Positions 11,480 through 22,699 of a stretch of 64,000 bases of DNA are shown here, in pieces. Origin of the DNA: Hypericum androsaemum (Eukaryota; Streptophyta; Magnoliopsida; Malpighiales; Hypericaceae); the NCBI GenBank assembly GCA_963995505.1, contig OZ023189.1, positions 15,337,495 to 15,401,494 of the forward strand. Reading direction: 5' to 3'. Both the position numbers and the translations under genes were made by a program. The notes under the pieces were generated by a model. It was given only the letters and a program-made list of their open reading frames with translations. It was not told the DNA's origin and made no database searches. Positions within the stretch are counted from its first letter, which is position 1; each line of letters begins with the position of its first letter.

Positions 11480-11660
11480 GTTGAAGTTGAGTAAATTAAA
11501 ATTGAGAATTTGGTTTGTTATTTTCGCTGCTATAACTTGGGGCATGTGGTTGCTTCATAATGGTATTATCTTCAATGAGGCGAGGTGCAATAATGAGCTT
11601 ATCCTGCATTTTTTGCTCTTTCATGCCCAAGAGTGGATCCTTTGGACGGATGCCTCGATC
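11480..11660 (+). pseudogene. LINE reverse transcriptase C-terminal fragment
   Basis: The frame reads RIWFVIFAAITWGMWLLHNG followed by IIFNEARCNNELI and QEWIL. This resembles the W..W..RN..IF tail that follows the zinc-binding region of plant LINE reverse transcriptases. It lies between the two copies of the segmental duplication. It is too short and isolated to be functional. Confidence 0.5.
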
Positions 11661-11745
11661 AATCACAATCAATCGCTGCTCACTTTCTTGATTATCTACA
11701 AGGATTATAGGTCCCTCTTCTTCACCTCTTGAGGTTGAGGGAATG

Positions 11746-12905
11746 TTTTATGCTTGAACATCATGTATCATCTAATGCATGGAATGCGAGCTTCGGTTTC
11801 TTGAATAAGATGATATCCGAAGAAACTTGTATCTAAGTTTGAATAAGATTGATGAGGTTCTTGAGTCTTAACTGAGATAAAAAAAAAATTGAGACCTCAA
11901 GAAAGAGAACCTTCAAAAAGGGTAATCCTGAGTCGGTTTTTAACGTGTCCGAAACCATGTACTTTTTAAGTCTAATTTCCTTTTGGGTCAGAAGCATATA
12001 ATTAATTGGATAGTGATTTATGGGATCGAGTAAATACTTCTACTACGAGTCCCTCAACTTCTTTTTGTTAATTCTAACAAGTGGATCCATATTTTTCCTA
12101 TTCGAAATCATGAAGAGTGTCCAACATCATTTTACAAGAGAGGGATAAGTGACTCGGGAACAAAATATTTTCTCAGGGGAGACATCCAACAAATTTGTGC
12201 ACACTTTTTTGGGACAGTCGATCCAATTGTTTTTTATTCGTAACATTTGTTTTGAGAGAATTTCGTAATATTTAAATGCAAGACTTTTTTAATAAATTCA
12301 AAATTCCTTATTATGATCTAGTCATTAGTTCCGAATCAAAATTTAAAATTTTTTAAAACCCGGCAAGTCCGAACGTAGTAATTGAAGGATTCCCCTAAAA
12401 AAGGGTAGTAATTGAAGGATTGACAACCACCCGCTCTCTATCCACCCACTGGCAAATTGCATCTCGGCCGAAAAAGCCTCGACAAAGGTAGATATCTGCT
12501 TGCTTCTTGGGGGACAACATAGATTCCGATTCGAGTATTTGTTACGAAGGAATAGAATTTAAGATTCATAGCAAGATTAGAAGAGAAAGACAAGAGAAGA
12601 GAAAGAGAAGGAGAGAAATTGGATAAACAGAAAATGGATTACATCTTTGCATAATATCACATTACAATAATCACACATTACAATAATCAAAGGTACTACT
12701 TATAGGAGCATCTAGCTACCAATTGCACCACTTCTCCCACAATCTCGTAACCACCTAGCAACCTAGCCCACTTCATAGATACGCGGCGGCGTTTTAGGGA
12801 ATAGAAAATAACAACCTAATAAGACTAACTATTGGAGACCAAGTCAGCAACTACCCACGTGCCCTCAACTAGGCTCGTGACAGTATTACTGTGGCAGAAA
12901 TCACT
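11746..12905 (+). repeat. second copy of the tandem segmental duplication, split by a solo LTR
   Basis: Matches 10634-11415 with small gaps. The copy is interrupted at GAGTATT by the solo LTR 12540-12882 and resumes with GTATTACTGTGGCAGAAATC (compare 11396-11413). The poly-G run of copy one is represented only by GGGGG here. Confidence 0.85.
12540..12882 (-). mobile_element. solo LTR, 343 bp
   Basis: Begins TGTTACGAAGG, ends GGCTCGTGACA and is flanked by a 5-bp target duplication GTATT (12535-12539 and 12883-12887). The minus strand has a TATA-like CTATAAGTAG near the middle, so transcription would run leftward. No internal retroelement sequence remains, as expected after LTR-LTR recombination. 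The uninterrupted target is visible at 11386-11410. Confidence 0.9.
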
Positions 12906-13129
12906 CCACCGCCTCTTCCTCGGTTTTGGAAGAGGTATACACTAATGCAAACTTATTCCGTCATTGCTACGCCTTATGTCGATGTAGAAAATACCTTGGT
13001 TGATCCAAACACATGGCAGAGTCATTAAAAATAACTCTCGAGAAAATGCCACATTTCAAAATTGTTAATTTTTTCAGAATTAATTGTCATTTATCTTTTC
13101 TTTGAAAGATATAATTGTCTTATTCCCAG

Positions 13130-13900
13130 AGAAAATATTACAGCATGAGTTACAATAGTACAAGTCACCTCATGAGTATATCCAAGAAAGTTCGTCTAGG
13201 ACGAAACGCCAAAATACACCTAAGAACGCCTAAGAGAAATGCCTAGTTCACACACCTAATAACCAGGACAACCTAGAACGGGAAGAAAATTATCTACACC
13301 ATCAGCCGAAACCGATAGCAACAATCTTGATAGCGCTAAGAAGACTAGTCATGTCAGCATTCCAACGAGCAATTAGATCATGCAAGGAGAACCCTACCTT
13401 CTTAAAAAAACACCTGAAGTATCGTCAACGCAAGGATCATTTTGCGCGAAGTAATCCACCAAGCACTCCTCGAGATTGATCTTTATCGGACGGGATCTTG
13501 AATACACTTTTCTTAAACAACGCTTCGAGTTTTTTGAAGCACTAGCGGCCTTACTTGTTAGTCTCCTAACCCGAGATGATGTTCTTTTTGAATAGATTGA
13601 CTACTTTGCTCCTTGCAATCGTCACGAAAATTAAATGCAATAATTGGGTTCAAATCCGGATCTCGCGAAACACCTGTAGACAACACACCTAGAGGCAGCG
13701 TCACGACTTGTTTATTGGCTGAATCGACATTGAGCCACGTCCAAAGACTCCACAATGGGCCGGCAAGGAGATCCCATAGCAATCTTAAGCCCAGAACATG
13801 AAGGATCTACAATAGATTCCAATCGCAAGCCCGTAGCAACAGAGCTTCCAACCTCACCACATTCCAAATTGGTAGTGGGATCCACCAATTGTCATTTATC
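13130..13900 (-). pseudogene. LINE ORF1-like (DUF4283 type) fragment, decayed
   Basis: The minus strand holds short open stretches, e.g. SSRVRRLTNKAA and, further upstream, NPIIAFNFRDD. The first resembles SNRVRKLTSKATALL in the fragment at 23863-24243 and suggests a common LINE-derived parent. Several stops interrupt it. The assignment rests on resemblance between these two window copies and to plant ORF1 proteins, so it is tentative. Confidence 0.35.
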
Positions 13901-14640
13901 TTTACCTGAAGAACTGAGATGAATTTTTTTTTAACGCTGCTGGATGGTATGGTTGATCTCATACAATATCACGTCGCTGAATGGTGTGCTAGTCGTCCTA
14001 TAGATCCATACATCAGTTTTTAGGTCTGCCAACATGTAATCAAACTTGGGAGCTCGTCGTTTGCCTAGATCACGTGAATTTCTCGGAGGAGATCGAAGAT
14101 GGATATTTTTCAGTTTTCTTTCGTCGTTTATCTGGGTGGTTTCCAAACACACCTCGTTGGGAGATATGGCAAAGTTGATAGGGTGCTTGACGGTGGTGTT
14201 GTTCCAGGTTTAGTCATACTTTCTAGTTACTCTTCTTACACTGTTCTGTTCCTCTCCCAAAAGTAGTGCGCTTGTCAATGAATCATATCAACTTTTTTTT
14301 TAAGTTACTGCTACTCTTAAATGTCTCTCCTTTTGCATGTCAAATGTTCTCTGGTTCTAGTTGGGGTTGTTGGCAAGAGTACATTATTATTATTGCAGGT
14401 ACAAGACTTTGAGAAATAATGCTTCGTCATTCCTTCTTCTCTGAACGTGAGACGTCCCTTCATCTCTGGGGCAGTTACTCGATTCTTGTGCTTTTCAGTC
14501 TATTTACTTCATTTTCTACTCAGTTTCTCGACTCTTTGTAAATCTTTGATATTTAGAGTTTAAAAAGCACTTTCAAATCCACAAATTAATTAGCAAGGAT
14601 CCTTGGAATTAGTATTAGAATCAGATATTGTATCACACAC
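13901..14640. other. intergenic, no gene recognised
   Basis: Mixed sequence with short open frames. I found no splice-consistent gene, repeat or transposon end. The last part leads into the promoter of the S-protein homologue. Confidence 0.35.
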
Positions 14641-14688
14641 ATTAAATGACGAGCATGCACACACCACTTATCTTTCCCCACTCGCACA

Positions 14689-14696
14689 TATATATA
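14689..14696 (+). promoter_or_regulatory. TATA box of the S-protein homologue
   Basis: TATATATA lies about 100 bp before the ATG at 14794, a normal distance for a plant TATA box with a short 5' UTR. Confidence 0.6.
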
Positions 14697-14793
14697 GTGC
14701 AGGCACCATGTCCTTGACAAAACACAGAAGCAAACAAAACCCATCTCAATTTTTAGCAAATTAACCCTAAGCTCTTATACAATTTCTTAATAC

Positions 14794-15303
14794 ATGGCTC
14801 AAGACAAAATGTCTCTAACACTTCTTCACTCGTTTCTCTTGGTGGTTGTCTGGTCCACGGCCATGGAGGCCGGAGGTGTCGTTGGAGACAATGCAGGCAG
14901 CCATCAGTTATTTGGCCCTAGGACAAATTACAACATTACCTTAGTCAACGGTCTTCGTCACACATCAGTAGGAGGAGAGTGTCACATCCCCGATGATGAG
15001 GATGATGATCCCGGTTTGGTGACGACGAGCTTTCATCTGGCAAGACATGGGGACAAAAGGCACCTGAATATCGATCTTAATATCCTTAACCACACATCTT
15101 ACCATTGTGACGTCCATAGAAATGGAACGAGCTCACGCAGCACACACTTAACGATATTTGACACAACTAGGGACACGCTTGAAGATAGGTGCGGGAGGAC
15201 AGGGGAGTGCTATTATTTGTTTGCCAGTGATTATATTTACTTTAGCGATGAAGACAAGCACTGGATTAGAGACACACCTTGGGCTAACCACCGCTCCTTG
15301 TAA
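14794..15303 (+). CDS. plant self-incompatibility S1-family protein (S-protein homologue)
   Basis: S1-family proteins are small secreted, disulfide-bonded proteins. The founding member controls pollen rejection in poppy; most homologues have unknown or cell-signalling roles. The single exon encodes 169 residues. Residues 1-27 form a hydrophobic signal peptide. The mature part shows NITLVNGL, an acidic DDEDDD stretch after Cys63, YHCDVHRN (Cys105), and DRCGRTGECYY (Cys133, Cys139), the usual four-cysteine layout. N-glycosylation sites occur at NIT, NHT and NGT. The lack of introns is typical. The acidic insertion and extended N-terminus make it slightly longer than most members. Two broken relatives lie within 4 kb. 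Confidence 0.88.
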   Translation: MAQDKMSLTLLHSFLLVVVWSTAMEAGGVVGDNAGSHQLFGPRTNYNITLVNGLRHTSVGGECHIPDDEDDDPGLVTTSFHLARHGDKRHLNIDLNILNHTSYHCDVHRNGTSSRSTHLTIFDTTRDTLEDRCGRTGECYYLFASDYIYFSDEDKHWIRDTPWANHRSL

Positions 15304-15770
15304 TTATCAATAGTATCACCATCAATTACAATAATATCACCATCCATTGTTTGGTGGTTTGATCATATTTGTTGAAAAGGTTTATGAGCACATTGTACTT
15401 GTTAAACTTGGACAATTGTTAAATTTGGTATCGCACCGATTCATGATTATTCCTGTTGACAAATTGATATCATTAAGGTATAATAAAAATTTACCTATCT
15501 ACATGGTTACAAATTAAATCGCCTCAGACATCTATCTCCTGGATCTCTTTTATAAAGGAGTATCCAGATCTGTTCCATAAAATAAGTATCCGGGGGCTAA
15601 TAATTCCACCGCTGGCCTACATTCAGCATGCCCTACCGTCCACCAAAAAGTCAAAGAAAAAATAACCAAGTTTACTAATTTTGTCATATATATAACGCCA
15701 AGAGCTTATGGTCTAATAGCATTAAAAAAATTACTTAATAAAAAAAAGCCGATAATAGATCGAGAATGGT

Positions 15771-15880
15771 ATGTACTCTACAACATTGATTAGCGTGCTA
15801 ATGTGTCAATTTGCATGGCCACGGGACGGGAGACGTTGTTTTTATTACAAGGCGTCCGATGAAGTTAATGCTTTCATTTG
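15771..15880 (+). pseudogene. S-protein homologue relic with internal deletion
   Basis: The DNA joins a signal-peptide region (GTGTCAATTTGCATGGCCAC, compare 18490-18520) directly to the C-terminal block coding for CFYYKASDE (compare CYYKASDD at about 19045). The middle of the gene is missing. Confidence 0.6.
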
Positions 15881-15959
15881 CAAGTGTAAGATTATTGCAA
15901 GGGTGCACTTCCTCTTTTTCCTTGTTCCCTCTTGGTCATGTTCCACAGGACTGTCCTAA

Positions 15960-16600
15960 GGTTGGGGTTTGGATAATTCTATTTGGAAGATTGTCTGTAC
16001 GGATAAGCGCAGGGACAGATTCAATTCCTGGGACGACCCTTGGTGTTCGGAGTCCCCGCTACAAGTAAAGGTACGAAGGTGGGTGATTTGGGAGAATGGA
16101 CAGACGAGGCTTGGCAGTGGAGTTTGCCCTGGAGGCGGGCCTTACGACCGTATCTCGAACCATCAATTTCTTTATTGTGACTTCACCACCAGGGTGGTCT
16201 CCAACTTCTTTCTCCGGAAAGCGGGATTCAGTTGGTGCGTAAGGGCCCCTCTGTTTGGGGCTTTCTGGATCACTGGATTTACTTAGTCCAGGAGTCTGTC
16301 TAACTATAGGGAAATCTGATAGATATATGGTGTTCGCCTCTGTTTGCTAAGGCGTCTGGCTTTCGAGGAGGAATGACATATTATTTTCCATCGAAAATTG
16401 GGGAATTTCGATACTTTAATTACTTCCATATCTAGGAGATTAGCGGAATGAGTCTCTCGGTCAAATCTGCATCTATCTCTCTGGGTTCAGAATGTGCTTT
16501 TGGCGATGAACTCCCATGGTAAGGGTGGTTGATTGTGCCGGGGGCGTGCTGGTCTACCTTCTTTCAACTTGTTCTTTAGTTTTATCTTTAATATTCGTGC
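15960..16600 (+). pseudogene. LINE reverse transcriptase C-terminal fragment
   Basis: Across three frames it reads WDDPWCSESPL, then EWTDEAWQWSLPWRRALRPY, then WLSRRNDILFSIENWGI. These match, in order, the post-RT tail of plant L1-type LINEs, including the W.W.LPWRR zinc-binding-region motif. Frame changes and the short length show decay. A poly(A) end is not obvious. Confidence 0.7.
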
Positions 16601-16664
16601 TGGGTTCCGCAGTGTTATCTTCTAATAAACAACAGAAAAAATATATAAATAAAAAAGGGAAATT

Positions 16665-17688
16665 TAAGTTTAGTATTTTATAATATTACGATTTTATACT
16701 TGAGTACCCTGTGATTAAAATACATAAAACGAGTCTAACTTATTTTAATTTTGATCAACAAGAGGTCCTCGGCAACTGCCCAAGGCCTGCGCATCATATC
16801 TTGATTACCAAGTCAGTTTTACCAAATATGTGGCGTGCCATCTCACTCTTTTGAATCTGTTCAAATAATGATGTGACAAGTCATAAAAATTTCTAAATAA
16901 CACCAACATTTTTTATATTTCCAAAATCAATCCCCTATTCGTGAACCCCGTCTCCTTTCTTGGTTAACCCTCTCTTCTTCTTCCAGAACCAGAATGCTAC
17001 CTTGGTAACCAATTAGACATAATCCAAACAGACACATACATACTACCAACCAAAGTCTTTCTCTCTCTCGTTCTCTGGAAGAAAAAAAAAGGCAAAAGCA
17101 TAACCCAGAACTTTCTGGGTGTAGCTTCGGGTGTCGGTTTGAGTAGATTAGGTTTTTAAATTAAATTGAGATAGCAGCTCTTTAATGGAGGCTGAGGAAC
17201 ATCAAAGCATCACACTCTCTAGGTTTAAATGCATAACCCTTCTTGGCACAATCAAACCAGTTACATCCTTTTCCCAAGACTGCTGCGAAAGAAACAAAAA
17301 TGTGAGTGTGAAAAGAACCTCGTATACATGGTGGGCAATGATCGTTAGTGTTAGATGGGGTTTAATAGGAATGACATTGAAGATGACGATAGTACTGATT
17401 TGAAGATGACATTGAATATGATGGAAGAAGTTGAATGTTGAAGATGATATTAGAGGGTGAGAGAAACTAAAAGTACTGATTTTGCAAATATAAAAATTGG
17501 TATCTTTTAGAAATTTTTATGATTTGTCACGTCATCGTTGAAACAAACAGATTCAAAAAAGGTAGTTTCGTAAAGCTGTCTATAACCTCTTGGTGATAAA
17601 AATTGAAATAAATTAAATTCATTCTATGCATTTTAAATCACAATGTGGTTAAATATAAAAGCGTGATACCACAAGGTGCTAAAGTAAT
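16665..17688. mobile_element. degenerate Mutator-like element with long terminal inverted repeats
   Basis: About 180-220 bp at each end are inverted copies: left has TTTTGATCAACAAGAGGTCC and TCATAAAAATTTCTAAA; right gives their diverged complement. The inner left arm (GAGGTCCTCGGCAACTGCCC) resembles the foldback MITE at 42939-43267, so they are relatives. The interior has a small frame from 17185 (MEAEEHQSITL...) after a CT-rich leader, perhaps a captured 5' end, but I do not recognise it. The ends are too diverged for a clear target duplication. Confidence 0.6.
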
Positions 17689-17699
17689 ACTGAGATGCT

Positions 17700-18360
17700 T
17701 GCACCCAATAGGTAGAAAAGACAACATTTGCGAAATTAAAAAGCAAAATTTCAAAATACACACGTACTGGAAAGTTTAAATGGTTGTGCAAAATTTTAAA
17801 ATAAAATCGTGATCGGATACACAAATGCGAAGTTATTGCGATTCTAAATTTTGTATTTAAATTGTTCGATTTGCACATATTTCGGTGTGTTGTGAACAAA
17901 TTCACTTTTGTATGTGGTGTTTTGGGTTAATTTGTAATATTTTATATTTTCGGAAGCAGATTTGACGGTGAATCATTTTTCTTCCTATTTTTGAAGTTGG
18001 AACATTGCAGTTGTTAATGAAAGTTCAAAACTTAAACTTCGATTTGAATGAAAAAGAGGTACCCTGACTTTCGTCGAAAATATTGTCAAAAATGTCGATA
18101 GAACTTGAAATCGAGTTTGACTTCTCACTTTAATCTGTAAGCAATAAACCCAATAACAAATGCAAGGAATAAAGATCAAATTTTCACCCTATATTTGCTG
18201 AAAAAATCAATTAGAAAATTGTGCTCAAAATAGAACAAATATTATTTGATCAGTATTAAGTTAATATCCACCAAAAATAAAAAAAGATCCATGCAGCTGA
18301 TAACGTGATCTCATCTTAGATAAGATCATCAATTACACATGCAATTAACATTAAACTTCA
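17700..18360. other. AT-rich intergenic sequence
   Basis: Nothing recognised. It leads to the promoter of the broken S-protein homologue, where CATATATAATAGG near 18365 looks like a TATA box. Confidence 0.35.
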
Positions 18361-18463
18361 CCCACATATATAATAGGTCCACCATCTCCTTGGAAAAGGA
18401 CAACCATATTAACCTCTTAATTTCAATTATCATCACCATTACCTTACATAATCACCGAGATCG

Positions 18464-19125
18464 ATGTCTCCGACAATGTTTCTTCTCGTTGTAATGTGCT
18501 TGATTTGCATGGCGACGGGGACAGAGTACAGCGTATACATAATCAACGGCTGCCATGGCAGAATGATAAGGGGCCGTTAGGCTGGAGTTCGGTGGCCATC
18601 CTAGAGGTGCTCGCAGCTCCGCGTCATTTTGGTAGTTGCACAACTTTCTCCAGTACACCACAAAGTGCTCATTGCGAGCTGCGTCCAATGCGCCATGCGC
18701 ACGGACGGTGCTCGCAGCTAGCGGTGGGTCAACCTTTAGGTAGTCAAACCAAGTTGAGAGGTAAGGAGAGGAATTTCTTATAAACAAGGAAATCATCCTT
18801 GCTCTAATCAATATGGGATTGTAACCTTCCATCTTCCCTTTTGGGCCTTTGGGCTTTTGGGCCTTCCACTTTGGACCTTTCCTCTTTTGGGCTCATTCAT
18901 AAGTCCAACAATAAACACACCCATAACGCCGCATTTTACGTTTGTCAACTCCGAAAAGCTGGTCGAAACGGGCATGCCAAGTACTTGACCGTCTTCAACC
19001 AAAACAGAGACGTCGACGATGATAGGTGTGGGAGCACAGGGGTGTGCTATTATAAGGCGTCCGATGATGCAATTTATTTCAGCGGTGATAATTCTACTTG
19101 GTCAGGAGAAGCCAGTTGGAATTAA
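18464..19125 (+). pseudogene. S-protein homologue interrupted by an LTR-like insertion
   Basis: The 5' part (18464-18565) encodes MSPTMFLLVVMCLICMATG, a signal peptide, then YSVYIINGCHG, the start of the mature S1 fold. The 3' part (about 18922-19125) encodes FYVCQLRKAG, RDVDDDRCGSTGVCYY and KASDDAIYFSGDNSTW to a stop. Between them lie about 360 bp whose minus strand looks like an LTR (TGTTGGACTTATGAATGAGC..., TATAAGAAATTCC). About 40 residues of the S1 fold are also missing, so removing the insert would not give a whole gene. I could not find a matching target duplication. Confidence 0.75.
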
Positions 19126-19249
19126 TTTGATTAGCATGGGACTTGATATGCTTCGTCTTCTCTCTAAGATGTTTTTTACTTATGTAGATTACTCGAAGAG
19201 AGTGGTTGTTGAGCATTGTACTCGGTCTCCTTGTGATTGAATAAAAATT

Positions 19250-20377
19250 TAAGGGGCACCATTGTTCCCCACAAATTTTTCTCTGAACGAACTTTTTTGT
19301 TCAGTTTTGCTTAAGGTCCTGCCCGTAATTTAATTGACTATCTCACAAAAATTTTCAAAAGATCATTCATCTTGGAATTATTCCCTACTAAGTTAAATGT
19401 TATCAGCTGCATGATGTTCTTTTCTTGTTTGGATGCCACTTATTTATTACTTCAATTCTGATTTACACTTGCAAATGATATCATTAATATCATGTGGATT
19501 CATACGCTAGTCTATGCAGTAGAGTATATATCGTTCTCGATCTATTATCTGCTATATGTTAATATTATAGGGGATTAGTTTCTTAAGAATATATAATTTG
19601 GAGTGCTTCCTTTGATTTACCAAAGGGATGGTGAACCAGTCATTATATATAAACAATTCAATTGCATCGGTAATTAATGATAATATCTAAGATGTGATTG
19701 TGTTAATGTTAACTTTTTGGTGTACACTAAAGTTTTTTTCTATTTTGGGTAAACATATGAAAATTTACTATATGGATACAAACTAACATATTTGTTTTAA
19801 AACAGGTAACTTTTAAAAAAATAAAATTAAAAAGATATGGGAAGGGATCGTGTGAAGTCGACCCACTAATGGACCATTCCCTATTTTTTAATTTTTTAAA
19901 AAAGTTATCCATTTTGAAAAAATATATAAAAGTCTGTATCTATTTAAGAAATATTGGTACTTTTAAAAGAGAAAAAACCGACATTAACTGCACGCTAAAT
20001 GTGGACAAGCGGTACAATTAGTTATAGATTTGGATATTTGTTAATATTTAAATGAGATACAGAGGTATTTAATAAATAAAATAGTCTTTCTCGATGGTAT
20101 GTACTATATTATTACCCAAATAGTTGTTCGCAAACAATATGTCAATAATGTATAAATTACGGGATTATTTTTTGGGAATATAATACACAGTTTTTGAGCT
20201 GTGGAATAATTTTTTTGGCAAAAGATAATTAAATGTTAGAACATACATATTCTGATGTCTATTCCTATGAATTGCCACATTTACTAACGTAAAAGTTTGC
20301 CTTTGCCATACTCCTCAATGAATAAAATAGTAAGAATTTTGAATTATTAAAAATATTTACATTTTTTTAAATAAAAT
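19250..20377. other. AT-rich intergenic sequence
   Basis: Long A/T runs and short open frames only. No gene, inverted repeat or LTR recognised. Confidence 0.4.
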
Positions 20378-20745
20378 GTTGCGGGTAAAAGGGTACAAGA
20401 ACGCTAAAATTTCCCGAGACGAATTCGGAGTAGTCGTCTCAAGATTGGCCTAACGAAGAGGGAAAAAAGGTGCTAGACTAGGCTACGAGCTATGAAAAGG
20501 AAAAGCAAAGATAAGTAAATTTGATGTGGGTTGATTGTAGGATGTCTCTTCTCTTGTTCAAACTCTCCTTATATAGAGCATCTCGACCTAGCTTCGGCCT
20601 CCAAAATAAGGCCACCTTCAATACAGGAAAGCCTTAACCGAGGCTACTCTCAGTATATGAAAATTCTAAGTTAGTCTACCTACCTTCGATGTAGAAGACC
20701 TAGCTCCAACCTTGTATAGGAAACCCAGCCTAATGTAGAAAATGT
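20378..20745 (-). mobile_element. LTR-like remnant
   Basis: Starts TGTTGCGGGTAAAAGG. Its minus strand holds a strong TATA box (CTCTATATAAGGAGAG near 20570). This fits an LTR transcribed leftward, but I could not define the other end or a target duplication. Confidence 0.35.
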
Positions 20746-20789
20746 TGGAAATATATTAGTAAATTATGGTATGAGCATGTAAATATAAA

Positions 20790-20985
20790 AGGGCAAATTA
20801 CTCTCAAGTCCCTGACATTTGGTCACCATCCTCCTAAGATCCCTGACTTTTGGAAAATGATTGTCCCATCCCTAAATTTTGATGAAAATAGGCTCTTGGG
20901 TCCTTGGAACTGGAATATTCTTTTTTCTCCGGTGAACCCCCACTCGAAATGACCAAAATACCCTCCCTTGTTAAATTTTACTCCA
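20790..20985. mobile_element. single terminal arm of a Mutator-like element
   Basis: Starts GGGCAAATTACTCTCAAGTC and follows the same text as the left arm of the Pack-MULE at 60589 for nearly 200 bp (CCCTGACTTTTGGAAAATGA, then ACCAAAATACCCTCCC). No right arm is seen downstream, so only one end survives. Confidence 0.65.
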
Positions 20986-21562
20986 CCCCTTAAAAAATCA
21001 AGTTTAAACACAATTTAAACAACCCCAATTTGCAATTGTTCCGAACATTCCCCAATTCGGTGAAGGTTTACCCCAAATTGGAGGATTCTTTCCATCTCCC
21101 TACCCATTGTGTTCGACGACAATTGCTTCGGGTTCCCTCGATTCAAGACGACATCTACTGTACCGCCCCAATGGCGTCGGTACAATATGGTTTAATTAAG
21201 CATTCCACAATTATAATTAGGCAATTGCTAGTTTGCAATTAATTAATTCAATATGGTTTAATTAAGCATCTCACAAAATCATAGGTCTGGTTAACGTGAT
21301 TGATCCGGTAGAAATTCTCCACCCCTGGCTGCCTCTCGCTTTCAGCTTCATAGTCTCTGGATTTGGGGACGCATGTTAGGAAAATTAGCACGAATATCGA
21401 CCGACTTGAAAATTTAATATATTAAAAACATATTATGTCCAATCTTGATTGATACAAGTTAGTTTGTCTAATCGTGTGATGGGGATCTATTTCACGCTTT
21501 TTCATAAACCATATTAACAAAATACTTTCATCTAAAAAAAATCATAATCGACCCTTTTGAAA

Positions 21563-22105
21563 TTGTTGGACCTAAAGGTCCAATCAGGCAATTATTATTG
21601 TGTCTGATTGGACCCAGGCCCATCAGGCCCAAATTTTGGGTAGAATGGGCCGGTCAGCCTGCATTGACCGGCCCGGTGCCACGTAGGTGCCACGTCAGCG
21701 TGACGTGGCGCTAACGCAGTTGTCGCCAAAGTTGGCGACCCACGTGGCACGCTGACGTGGTGCCACGTGGCAAAGCTAGGGGATAGCTTTGCCACGTGGC
21801 GGACATGCGGTCCGAAGTGCCACGCTGCATGCCACGTGGCGGACATGTGGCATAGAAGTGCCACGTGGTGCGTTTTGGTTGTCCGGATCTCCCTATAAAA
21901 AGGGAAATTCAGCTGAACCAATCTGTAAGTTTGTCCACAACCACTCAATAAGAAAGAAAAAACTCTGGATTAGTCCCTGAGTTTTGATCAGATTTTCGAT
22001 AGAGGAAATCTCGTAAAAATTAATTACGAATCCGTTAAACGTGATCGTAATTCGACTGGCACGAAGACATTGTGGACCCGAACCTGTGGACCTCTTGCTT
22101 CAACA
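21563..22105 (+). mobile_element. LTR-like element with a G-box array promoter
   Basis: Begins TGTTGGACC and ends TTCAACA, inverted LTR-style ends. It carries a TATA box (CCTATAAAAAGGG, about 21891) preceded by a cluster of CACGTG-core motifs. No primer-binding site follows and the 5 bases on each side do not match, so it may be a solo LTR with decayed flanks or a fragment. It abuts the broken inositol oxygenase gene and may have been inserted into it. Confidence 0.6.
21675..21875 (+). promoter_or_regulatory. array of G-box / ACGT-core motifs
   Basis: Within 200 bp there are five CCACGTGG(C/T) palindromes (near 21740, 21763, 21791, 21831 and 21862) plus several CCACGT or ACGTGG half-sites. 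CACGTG is the binding core for plant bZIP and bHLH factors. The array ends about 20 bp upstream of the TATA box. Confidence 0.75.
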
Positions 22106-22189
22106 AGTAAGTAATTTATTATTAACGAATTAATTTATTAATTTAACGAGTTTAACATGTAATTACTCATTAATTACATGTTAAATCCA

Positions 22190-22610
22190 TCAGAAATAAC
22201 CACATATACACAAAAAAGAAAAAGAAGTCAGATTTAACCTAAAAGTTTGGCCGAAAGAGTTGGTGTGAGGCACCACAAATCCACCATCCAAAACCAATTG
22301 ATGGTTCTGATTCTCATCCAGAAATATCTTCTTCTCCTCTGCCTCAGATCCTGTAATTGGAAAACCACACAAATATTCCAAGCCACCCTTTAAAATTCCT
22401 TCTTTTCCAGTTCCGAATAACAATAAACAACAACGAAATACTTGGCAGACGAAAAAGAGAGTAAATAACATTTTACCGAATTCGGGTTGATGATCAATGA
22501 GAATAGTCACCTTGGGGAATAAAAATTCACAACTCACAAATTTGATTGGAATTGTAAAGAAAATGAGTTGTCGTGGCGAATTGGCCATCGTAGATGGACC
22601 CTATTTATAA
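22190..22610 (-). pseudogene. MIOX: myo-inositol oxygenase 5' fragment (promoter, exons 1-2)
   Basis: MIOX is a cytosolic di-iron enzyme that opens myo-inositol to glucuronate for cell-wall sugars. The minus strand has a TATA box (TATAAATAG, about 22600), a 5' leader, then VTILIDHQPEFG, where the start codon is GTG instead of ATG. After a GT-AG intron it reads GSEAEEKKIF, LVLDGGFVVPHTNSFGQTFR and a donor (AG/GTTAAA). These are MIOX exons 1 and 2. The catalytic domain is absent; LTR-like sequence lies beyond 22105. The lost start codon and missing body make it a pseudogene. Confidence 0.78.
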
Positions 22611-22699
22611 TTGGCCGGAAAGTCCTTCCCTGAGAATTTGCAGGTCCCGAGTCCTTCCCTGAAAATCTGAACTTTGGCCTTGGTAGTGTTATTTCGAGA

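Noticed and set aside
21595..21948. 117-codon minus-strand frame in the G-box LTR
   Set aside because: His/Ala-rich product arises from repeated CCACGTGGC words; no homology or start context.
20790..22105. Search for a second MULE arm to pair with 20790-20985
   Set aside because: No complementary arm found before the G-box LTR, so no full element is claimed.
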